Shown piece by piece: positions 1 through 5,312 of a stretch of DNA of 5,976 nt; the stretch's first letter is position 1; every line of letters begins with the position of its first letter. Source of the stretch: Candidatus Saccharibacteria bacterium UBA5145 (GTDB taxonomy: Bacteria > Patescibacteriota > Saccharimonadia > Saccharimonadales > UBA4665); assembly GCA_002413865.1 (NCBI GenBank), contig DHXX01000010.1, forward strand, positions 19,894-25,869, written 5' to 3'. The translations under genes were made by a program, and so were the position numbers. The notes below the pieces were generated by a model. The model searched no databases and had not been told where the DNA came from. It saw only the letters and a list, made by a program, of their open reading frames with translations.

Positions 1-1412
1 TGTTTGGTGGCCGGCTTATGCCCCGCCGAGTTATCAATAATAGTCGTCGTAGTTTGATTGGCGAGGGCATCGCCGACAGCGGTGACATTCAAATTTTTCG
101 CCTCCAAAGTCGTCCGCACGTGGGAGGCCAAACCACGCGAATCAGTCGCGTTGAGGACCACCACTTTGGCCGACTCCTGGACGATTGGATTATTGGACGT
201 CAGCTGTTTGATTAACTGTTGGATGTCGCTAAAGTCGTCCAAACCAGCCGCCGGGATTAAGGCCGACTCGCCACGCGGCGATTGGTAGTTTATTAGCAAA
301 TTTTTGCCGTTGGCGTCATTAAGGCTAATCGAACTGAGGTTGCCGCCATCAATCGATTTGGTTAGATCGTATAAACGGTGCACTTCACTCAAGCTCAAAT
401 TGGTCTTCACGTTATTGCCGATCGCGTCCGACAAGCTGCTCAGGCGGGCCGGATTAGTGACGACTCCGACGCTGACGGCTTTACTCTTGAGGGCCACGAG
501 CATTTGCCGTTGGTGTTCGGTACGGTCAAAATCCGACTGGTTAAAACCGTAAGCCCGGTAGTTATCACCCCGAGCGCGCGCCAAATCGAGGGCCTGGACG
601 CCGTTTAGGTGGTGCGGTCCGTTGGTCAGCTTGACAAGCGGGCCTTTGGTCGCGTAGTCGATACTCGGGTCATACAGGCCGCGCGGGTCGGTGCTCTTAA
701 TGACGACGTCGATGCCGCCGACGGCGTTGACGGCGTCACGAAAGGCGTTGTAGTTGACTAGGGCGTAATAATTAATCGTCAAGCCGAAGTTGTTTTCGAT
801 GACCTGCTGGAGCTGGCCCATCCCGCCGGCCGGATAGCCATTATCGCTAAAGTGATTATTCTGCCCGTCGACATAGGCTTCGTTGATCTTACCGTGGCCG
901 TTATCGCCAATGTCGACCCAGAGGTCGCGCGGCACACTGAGCAGAAAGGCTTTATTGTTTTTGGTGTCGATGCTGATAATCATGATCGAGTCCGTTAGCT
1001 GGGCACCGGCGTGGCCGGCGTCGTCGGCCGAGTTTCCGGCCAACAGGATGTTGACTCGACCGCTGTCCTCGCCCTTGAGTTTCGTCGTCTGCAGGATACT
1101 AAAGATATTGCCCCCGAACAACTTGTGGGCATTGTAGAGAAATTTACCGCCTAAGGCCGCGCCAATCAGGCTGAAAATAATCAACAAGGTGATAAGCACT
1201 CGCTTGAGCTTCCAGCGTTTCCATAACGACTGGCGGGGCGGGACTTTGGGGACGGCCTTACCGGGGATGGCTTGCGGACGGCTGCCATAGGAACGCAGCG
1301 TTATGCCGACGCCGGGATATTCTTTGGCGCGGGGCGTCACGAAGATGTCTTGCCCGGGGCGCAGACCGCGTTTCGTCGAATAAGACTTAGGTAGAGACTG
1401 TTTATTTGCCAT
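1..1412 (-). CDS. LytR-CpsA-Psr (LCP) family cell-wall polymer ligase, C-terminus cut off by the window edge
   Basis: Membrane-anchored LCP protein. The family moves polyprenyl-pyrophosphate-linked glycans (teichoic acid or capsule type) onto peptidoglycan outside the membrane. 470 codons are open from ATG at 1412 to the window start, with no stop seen. Residues 1-70 form a basic, probably cytoplasmic tail, followed by one membrane helix (about 71-92). The LCP domain covers about 118-310: NILLAGNSADD (121-131), LTDS (139-142), SVPRD (159-163), KINEAY (175-180), NYNAFRDAVNAVGGIDV (220-236), GVQALDLARARGD (271-283) and DFDRTEHQRQ (294-303). The conserved Asp141, Arg162, Asp163, Arg279, Arg281, Arg297 and Arg302 are present. 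A LytR_C-like domain begins near 415 (KVVVLNATDSRGLA) and runs off the edge. One oddity is Asn127 where many relatives have Asp in the G-x-D motif. ATG 1412 is chosen because it lies 12 bases after a TATAAT box. It is divergent from the GT2 gene. The family call is firm; the polymer attached is unknown. Confidence 0.93.
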   Translation of the reverse strand, partial: MANKQSLPKSYSTKRGLRPGQDIFVTPRAKEYPGVGITLRSYGSRPQAIPGKAVPKVPPRQSLWKRWKLKRVLITLLIIFSLIGAALGGKFLYNAHKLFGGNIFSILQTTKLKGEDSGRVNILLAGNSADDAGHAGAQLTDSIMIISIDTKNNKAFLLSVPRDLWVDIGDNGHGKINEAYVDGQNNHFSDNGYPAGGMGQLQQVIENNFGLTINYYALVNYNAFRDAVNAVGGIDVVIKSTDPRGLYDPSIDYATKGPLVKLTNGPHHLNGVQALDLARARGDNYRAYGFNQSDFDRTEHQRQMLVALKSKAVSVGVVTNPARLSSLSDAIGNNVKTNLSLSEVHRLYDLTKSIDGGNLSSISLNDANGKNLLINYQSPRGESALIPAAGLDDFSDIQQLIKQLTSNNPIVQESAKVVVLNATDSRGLASHVRTTLEAKNLNVTAVGDALANQTTTTIIDNSAGHKPATK

Positions 1413-1424
1413 CAGCTAGTAGAT

Positions 1425-1430
1425 ATTATA
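1425..1430 (-). promoter_or_regulatory. -10 box (TATAAT) of the LCP gene
   Basis: A perfect TATAAT on the minus strand lies 12 bases before the ATG at 1412. Transcription would start about 5-6 bases before the ATG, leaving no room for a Shine-Dalgarno site. No convincing -35 box is seen at 16-18 bases. The match is visible; promoter activity is inferred. Confidence 0.55.
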
Positions 1431-1472
1431 CCTAATTTTTAGCGTGAAGCTAATTTGGCCACTCTGGATAGA

Positions 1473-1554
1473 AATTAGTAATTAGTACTTAGTTCAGCGT
1501 CGTTCGACCACCCCCAATTCCTATTTTCTAATTCCTAAATACTAGTTACTAGTT
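1473..1554. repeat. AT-rich inverted repeat, copy 1, in the divergent LCP/GT2 gap
   Basis: The left arm 1473-1492 (AATTAGTAATTAGTACTTAG) pairs with the right arm 1535-1554 (CTAAATACTAGTTACTAGTT) at 19 of 20 positions, if two G-U pairs are allowed in RNA, around a 42-base loop. Bases 1528-1554 match 2574-2600 at 26 of 27 positions, so this is a repeat family. It lies between the two outward-facing -10 boxes, so neither predicted transcript should include it. That argues against a simple terminator role for this copy. It could be a REP-like or small non-autonomous element, or a protein-binding site. Confidence 0.7.
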
Positions 1555-1560
1555 TTAGGG

Positions 1561-1566
1561 TATACT
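1561..1566 (+). promoter_or_regulatory. -10 box (TATACT) of the GT2 gene
   Basis: TATACT differs from the consensus TATAAT by one base and lies 19 bases before the preferred ATG at 1586, giving a leader of roughly 12 bases. Any -35 region would fall inside the right arm of the repeat ending at 1554, but no good TTGACA match is seen there. Confidence 0.45.
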
Positions 1567-1585
1567 ATTGGTAATCACATCTGTT

Positions 1586-2530
1586 ATGAAATTAGTCATT
1601 CAAATTCCTTGCCTCAACGAAGCGGCCACCCTACCGCTGGTTTTAGCGAGCATTCCGCAACAGATTGACGGCATTAGCGAGATTATTGTCCTCATTATTG
1701 ACGACGGCTCGCGCGACGCGACCGTGGCTGTCGCCAAATCACTCGGCGTCACGCACTTTGTTCATCACAATCGTACCCAGGGGCTCGGCCGCTCCTTCCG
1801 CGATGGCGTCACTGCCGCCTTGCAACTCGGCGCCGATATCGTCATTAACACCGATGGCGACAATCAATACCCCCAAGAAAAGATTGGCGATCTCGTCCGA
1901 CCGATCTTGGACGGCGAGGCCGACATCGTCATCGCCGACCGCCAAACGCACAAGATTGCCCATTTCTCGGCCACCAAGAAACTGCTGCAGCGCGTCGGCA
2001 GCAAAGTGGTCAGTGTCGCCGCCGGCACCGACCTGCCCGACGCCCCGAGCGGCTTCCGCGCCTATTCCAAAGAATCGTTGTTGCGCCTCAATCCGACCAG
2101 TCGTTTTAGTTACACCATGGAGACGATCATCCAAGCCGGCAACAAGGGGCTCGCCATCGCCAGCGTACCAGTGACCACTAATCCCAAATTGCGCGAGTCG
2201 CGACTGTTTTCGTCGACCTGGGAGCACGTCTACAAGTCCGGCGTTACCATCGTGCGGGCTTACGTGATGTATAAGCCATATATTATTTTTGGGTGGCTGG
2301 GCGGCCTCTTATTCGTCGCTGGCCTAGTCCCATTCGCGCGCTTTATTTACCTCAGCTTCCAAGATCACAGCACGAGCGGGCACATCCAATCGCTACTGAT
2401 CGGCTCACTCCTGATGACTAGTGCCTTTTTGTGCCTGGTTCTAAACATTATAGCCGATCTGATCCGCATCAATCGCACGCTGATCGAGGACAACCTCGAA
2501 CTTACCAAGCGCTCACAGTTCAAGAAATAG
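1586..2530 (+). CDS. Family 2 glycosyltransferase with two C-terminal membrane helices (polyprenyl-phosphate sugar synthase type)
   Basis: GT-A fold glycosyltransferase of 314 residues, similar to the DPM1/GtrB group, which moves a sugar from a nucleotide sugar to a polyprenyl phosphate at the cytoplasmic face. It opens with the typical MKLVIQIPCLNEA. IDDGSRD (38-44) is the nucleotide-sugar site and TDGDNQYP (89-96) carries the DxD metal site (Asp90, Asp92). DAPSGFRAYSKE (152-163) is the usual acceptor-side motif, followed by an amphipathic NPKLRESRLF segment (199-208). Two membrane helices lie at about 231-257 and 266-293, then a charged cytoplasmic tail. A TTG at 1568 would add six residues, but ATG 1586 gives the standard family N-terminus and leaves room for the -10 box at 1561. 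No Shine-Dalgarno is visible. The stop is TAG. The gene converges on the GT-C-like gene. Sugar and lipid specificity cannot be read from the sequence. Confidence 0.9.
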   Translation: MKLVIQIPCLNEAATLPLVLASIPQQIDGISEIIVLIIDDGSRDATVAVAKSLGVTHFVHHNRTQGLGRSFRDGVTAALQLGADIVINTDGDNQYPQEKIGDLVRPILDGEADIVIADRQTHKIAHFSATKKLLQRVGSKVVSVAAGTDLPDAPSGFRAYSKESLLRLNPTSRFSYTMETIIQAGNKGLAIASVPVTTNPKLRESRLFSSTWEHVYKSGVTIVRAYVMYKPYIIFGWLGGLLFVAGLVPFARFIYLSFQDHSTSGHIQSLLIGSLLMTSAFLCLVLNIIADLIRINRTLIEDNLELTKRSQFKK

Positions 2531-2531
2531 G

Positions 2532-2600
2532 AAATAGTAAATAGTAATTAGCTGCCCTAGCTCAATCTAATTCCTAATTCCTAATTACTAGTTACTAGTT
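2532..2600. repeat. AT-rich inverted repeat, copy 2, in the convergent GT2/GT-C gap
   Basis: The left arm 2532-2551 (AAATAGTAAATAGTAATTAG) pairs with the right arm 2581-2600 (CTAATTACTAGTTACTAGTT) at 18 of 20 positions around a 29-base loop. The loop holds further copies of the unit CTAATTC. Each arm is itself a short tandem repeat. It starts two bases after the GT2 stop codon. Here, between convergent genes, it could act as a terminator or mRNA 3' stabiliser, although no clear U-tract follows. Its right half matches copy 1 at 1528-1554 at 26 of 27 positions. Confidence 0.72.
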
Positions 2601-2662
2601 ACATAGCTTTCAGCCGAACCGAACTCCAACTATCCGACTATTTCACTATCCGGCTATGTAAC
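2598..2662. terminator. Candidate bidirectional terminator hairpin between convergent genes
   Basis: GTTACATAGC at 2598-2607 is a perfect inverted match to GCTATGTAAC at 2653-2662, a 10-base-pair stem. CAGCCG at 2611-2616 could compete for pairing with CGGCT at 2651-2655. The loop is long (45 bases) and there is no U-tract, so this is not a classical intrinsic terminator. It lies in the gap where both convergent genes must end, just outside repeat copy 2. Confidence 0.4.
2630..2657 (+). repeat. Tandem pair of the CTATCCG(A/G)CTAT motif
   Basis: CTATCCGACTAT (2630-2641) is followed, after four bases, by CTATCCGGCTAT (2646-2657). The first unit is identical over 12 bases to 5299-5310 in the other convergent gap, where a related unit CTATCCCGCTAT (5291-5302) overlaps it. 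Two copies of the same unit in each convergent gap indicate a dispersed intergenic repeat. Its function is unknown. Confidence 0.6.
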
Positions 2663-2674
2663 CTGCCCCTGGCG

Positions 2675-4198
2675 CTAGCGCAAGAATTCAATTGGGTTAG
2701 CGTAGCCAGGAGTGACTGGTCCGAGTGTACGCTGCAGTCCGTAGTTAAGGCTGTGGACGACCGGATTGGGCCAGTTCCAGGCATCGTTGCTCCTCAGAAT
2801 ATAAGTTAGAGCACCACCACCCCACAGACAGGCTAGGAGCGCTACCAGCGCCAGGCTTGTCTTGACGGCCAAGCGACGACGTAAGAATTCCTGATACAAC
2901 AGGCCGACGAGCAGCAAAAGCGGCAACAGGATAGGTAACAGATAGCGGCCATTAATCGCCACTGGTTGTCCGGTTCGGCTGAAGGCCTCATACTCGTCGA
3001 CCCAGAGGGCTAACAGGTAGGTAACGATAACTCCCGCGAAGAGTAGCAGGACTGATTTGTCGTAACGGCGCCAGAGGCGGCGTCCATACGCGAAGCCAAG
3101 CGGTACCCCAGTGACAGCCAAAACGGCCGTCGTAATGGCCGGCAAAACCAGGGGTCCCTTGGTGTCAAATTGGCTCTCCGGCCCGCCGACCGCAAAGAAA
3201 GAGCGCATCCACATCCCATAGAGCCACAGTTGCGTGAAAGTAAGCGGATTGGCGGTCCGGCTTGGTTTGGTATTCGCTAAATCATAGTCGCGGATCCATG
3301 GGCCGTACGACCGACACTGTTGGACGCTCAACACCTTGCCGCAGTCGGGCACAGGCTTGTGGTAGTTAACAACGTTAAGACCGTAGCGTTCGGCGAATAA
3401 GCCGGCCGCCACGACGAGCCCGACGACCAGCAGCCAGCGGGTCAACTTCGGTATTAGGGCAAACTGACGCGACAATCCCGCCCATAATCCCCCGAAATGG
3501 GAATAACGATACGTGGCGATCGCCAGGTAGACCACGACGGCGAGCGCAATCGGCAAGAAAGCGAACTTTACCAAGCTGGTGAGCAACATCAGTATTATTA
3601 ATTCCAATGTCGTCCGCAGGGGTAGCCGCTGGTCGGCCCGCAGCTGCTCGACCAGCCTGATTGTCTGGAGCAGAACTAAGGCCGTCAGCGGGATAAAAGC
3701 ATTGTCGTAGTTAATTTGGGCGCCGAGGAGGGGCACGATCGGCACGAGCACAAAAAAGGCCAAACAAAGGTTGACCAGTCCGGCCGAGGCCCCAGTCTTG
3801 ACCAGCAAGCGCTTGAACAAGGGCAGGCTGGCCGCCAGTAGCGCGATATTAATAAAACGCAAGACTAGAACTTGAATTGTTTGATTAGCGGTCACGTAGC
3901 TTATGAGCCGGTAGGGAAAGCTCAGGGCGTACTGAAATAGGTACGACGGATCACGGGCAACGGCGCCATAAGCGTCGGCCCCGGCGGGCTGGCCACTCCA
4001 AAAAGGACTAAGGTGATGCGCGTACAAGCGGATGATCCCCAAATGGAAGTCTTCGTCGAACGCCATCGGGTATTTGGCACTGAGGGCGAGCCACAGGGCT
4101 TCGGCCACAAATACGACGATGGTTAGCCGATAAAACCGCCGGGAGCTCACAAAGCCAGACAGACGCCGTAAAGCGGTGGGGAAGGGGTTATTAGCCAT
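2675..4198 (-). CDS. Polytopic membrane protein, probable GT-C fold (DUF2142-like) glycosyltransferase
   Basis: 507-residue membrane protein with roughly 11-12 hydrophobic helices. GT-C enzymes use lipid-linked sugars and act on the outer face of the membrane. After the first helix (about 25-41) comes FDEDFH (47-52), an acidic motif where GT-C enzymes place a catalytic or metal-binding Asp/Glu in the first external loop. RDPSYLFQY (82-90) and GAQINYDNAF (159-168) resemble the conserved external loops of the ArnT/PMT/DUF2142 group. GRYLLPI (417-423) is a typical late motif of DUF2142 proteins. A large loop at about 270-320 carries Cys286 and Cys295, which could form a disulfide outside. ATG 4198 lies 9 bases after a TATAAT box. 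The TAG stop sits at the centre of a 10-base palindrome (2672-2681). It is convergent with the GT2 gene and divergent from the UPF0104 gene. The GT-C fold is likely; the substrate is unknown and it could be an unassigned DUF. Confidence 0.75.
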   Translation of the reverse strand: MANNPFPTALRRLSGFVSSRRFYRLTIVVFVAEALWLALSAKYPMAFDEDFHLGIIRLYAHHLSPFWSGQPAGADAYGAVARDPSYLFQYALSFPYRLISYVTANQTIQVLVLRFINIALLAASLPLFKRLLVKTGASAGLVNLCLAFFVLVPIVPLLGAQINYDNAFIPLTALVLLQTIRLVEQLRADQRLPLRTTLELIILMLLTSLVKFAFLPIALAVVVYLAIATYRYSHFGGLWAGLSRQFALIPKLTRWLLVVGLVVAAGLFAERYGLNVVNYHKPVPDCGKVLSVQQCRSYGPWIRDYDLANTKPSRTANPLTFTQLWLYGMWMRSFFAVGGPESQFDTKGPLVLPAITTAVLAVTGVPLGFAYGRRLWRRYDKSVLLLFAGVIVTYLLALWVDEYEAFSRTGQPVAINGRYLLPILLPLLLLVGLLYQEFLRRRLAVKTSLALVALLACLWGGGALTYILRSNDAWNWPNPVVHSLNYGLQRTLGPVTPGYANPIEFLR

Positions 4199-4207
4199 TA
4201 ATAATCA

Positions 4208-4213
4208 ATTATA
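4208..4213 (-). promoter_or_regulatory. -10 box (TATAAT) of the GT-C-like gene
   Basis: A perfect TATAAT on the minus strand lies 9 bases before the ATG at 4198, so the leader would be about 2-3 bases. A weak -35 candidate, TTGCCT (4229-4234), lies 15 bases upstream, shorter than the usual 17. No Shine-Dalgarno is present. Confidence 0.55.
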
Positions 4214-4264
4214 GCGCGCTTTGTCTGAAGGCAAGCTTAAGTAGCGGAAATCAGGGCTCTACGC

Positions 4265-4270
4265 TACTAT
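4265..4270 (+). promoter_or_regulatory. Candidate -10 box (TACTAT) of the UPF0104 gene
   Basis: TACTAT ends 6 bases before the ATG at 4277, overlapping a TATAAA at 4268-4273. Transcription from TACTAT would begin at about the A of the ATG, giving a leaderless mRNA. AAAGG at 4271-4275 is too close to the ATG (one base) to serve as a Shine-Dalgarno. No clear -35 box is seen. It shares a 78-base divergent gap with the GT-C promoter. Confidence 0.42.
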
Positions 4271-4276
4271 AAAGGC

Positions 4277-5149
4277 ATGCGACGAACTCTCTGGCGACCA
4301 ATCGCCGTTGTAGCCATTCTGATCCTGACGGTCAGTGCTTTCGTGAACTTTTTCCTAACCCACCCGGCAACCCGACAACAACTGCGCCAGACCACACCAT
4401 CCGTCCTGATTGAACTATTAGCACTGTATTTAATTTTCATGCTCAGTTTGGGCCTCATCTTCCAAGCCACGCTGAAGCTGTGCCGGACTACGCTACCGCG
4501 CCAAGAGACCCTACTGGTGACGATGTACTCTTCGATTATCAATTTTTTTGGACCGCTCCAGAGCGGCCCGGCTTTTCGGGGCGTCTATCTCAAGCAAAAA
4601 TACCACGTCAGCCTCAAGAATTACAGCGCCGCCACGCTAGCCTACTACGGTTTCTACGCCCTGTTCAGCGGCCTGTTTTTGCTGTCCGGTATTCTGGGTT
4701 GGTGGCTGCTTGCCGTTATTTTAATCAGCGCTGGGATGTTCGTGGGCCTGCGCTACGTGAGAATTCCGATCGTGCAACGGTTTTGGCAGCTCAATCTGCG
4801 CGGCCTATACGCCATGGCCGTGGCGACTTTTATTCAAGTCGCCATCATCACCGCGCTCTTCTTTATAGAATTGCGCGTCGTTGATCCACACGTCACATTT
4901 AGCCAGACCATCGTCTACACCGGCGCCGCCAATTTTGCCCTCTTCGTCTCGATTACCCCAGGGGCAATTGGCTTCCGTGAATCATTCCTAGTGCTATCAC
5001 AACACCTACACCACATCAGCAATTCGACTATTGTGGCCGCCAACCTGCTCGATCGCAGCGCCTATATCAGCATGCTGCTTATCCTAGTTGTCATAATTTT
5101 TGGCACCCATGCCCGCCGCCGGCTACTCACATCGGTCAAAGACAAATAG
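4277..5149 (+). CDS. Flippase-like membrane protein, LPG_synthase_TM / UPF0104 family, stand-alone
   Basis: 290-residue integral membrane protein with about 7-8 helices, matching the family of the MprF membrane half (lysylphosphatidylglycerol synthase transmembrane region). MprF flips lysyl-PG; stand-alone members have few proven roles, and in archaeal AglD a similar domain is fused to a GT2 domain. After an N-terminal helix (8-27) and a second (43-66) comes the conserved block INFFGPLQSGPAFRGVYLKQ (88-107). The second signature is SITPGAIGFRE (225-235), followed by NLLDRSAYI (256-264) and a basic C-terminal tail. There is no MprF-type aminoacyl transferase domain, and 290 residues is a normal length for stand-alone members. 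ATG 4277 gives a natural N-terminal helix; there is no usable Shine-Dalgarno. The stop is TAG. With a GT2 nearby, a role in polyprenyl-linked glycan transport or transfer is plausible but inferred. Confidence 0.87.
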   Translation: MRRTLWRPIAVVAILILTVSAFVNFFLTHPATRQQLRQTTPSVLIELLALYLIFMLSLGLIFQATLKLCRTTLPRQETLLVTMYSSIINFFGPLQSGPAFRGVYLKQKYHVSLKNYSAATLAYYGFYALFSGLFLLSGILGWWLLAVILISAGMFVGLRYVRIPIVQRFWQLNLRGLYAMAVATFIQVAIITALFFIELRVVDPHVTFSQTIVYTGAANFALFVSITPGAIGFRESFLVLSQHLHHISNSTIVAANLLDRSAYISMLLILVVIIFGTHARRRLLTSVKDK

Positions 5150-5155
5150 GGTAGG

Positions 5156-5312
5156 AGATAGTCGGATAGTTTGGGCTCAGTGAGGGTGAAAAGTCGATAG
5201 TAGAAAGTTCATAAAGTTATAAAGTTGGCTGCAGCTCTGAGCCAACTTTATGAACTTTCTACTTTATAACTTTCAACTACTGTCGATCAGCTATCCCGCT
5301 ATCCGACTATCT
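5156..5312. terminator. Large nested palindrome filling the convergent UPF0104/FAD-oxidase gap
   Basis: The outer stem is a perfect 14-base match: AGATAGTCGGATAG (5156-5169) with CTATCCGACTATCT (5299-5312), reaching into the TAG stop of the oxidase gene (5311-5313). Inside, TCGATAGTA (5194-5202) pairs with TACTGTCGA (5278-5286) with one G-U. The core pairs ATAAAGTTGGCT (5219-5230) with AGCCAACTTTAT (5240-5251), a perfect 12-base stem with a 9-base loop. GTAGAAAGTTC (5200-5210) pairs with GAACTTTCTAC (5252-5262), leaving an 8-base bulge. An alternative 13-base stem is AAAGTTATAAAGT (5213-5225) with ACTTTATAACTTT (5261-5273). Bidirectional termination or mRNA 3' protection is the likely role. 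The size and nesting are unusual for a plain terminator. Confidence 0.65.
5291..5312 (+). repeat. Overlapping pair of the CTATCC(G/C)(A/G)CTAT motif, second locus
   Basis: CTATCCCGCTAT (5291-5302) overlaps CTATCCGACTAT (5299-5310). The latter is identical to 2630-2641. An inverted copy of the unit is at 5156-5169 and forms the outer palindrome arm. It is the same family as the pair at 2630-2657. Confidence 0.6.

Noticed and set aside
18..1137. Several plus-strand open frames of 76-84 codons across the first kilobase
   Set aside because: They are antisense shadows of the continuous LCP frame on the minus strand, whose motifs are clear throughout.
1473..1554. CRISPR array or attenuator/riboswitch from the AT-rich repeats
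   Set aside because: There are no regularly spaced repeats with unique spacers and no cas genes, and the element lies upstream of both predicted start sites, so it would not be in a leader RNA.
1568..1585. TTG at 1568 as the GT2 start
   Set aside because: It lies one base after the -10 box and adds six residues not expected before the family-typical N-terminus; ATG 1586 fits better.
1739..2227. 162-codon minus-strand open frame inside the GT2 gene
   Set aside because: Opposite-strand shadow; low-complexity Gly/Asp-rich translation and no recognisable domain, while the plus frame has all GT2 motifs.
4480..4884. 134-codon plus-strand open frame in another frame of the UPF0104 gene
   Set aside because: It overlaps a confident membrane-protein frame and its Arg/Pro-rich translation matches nothing.
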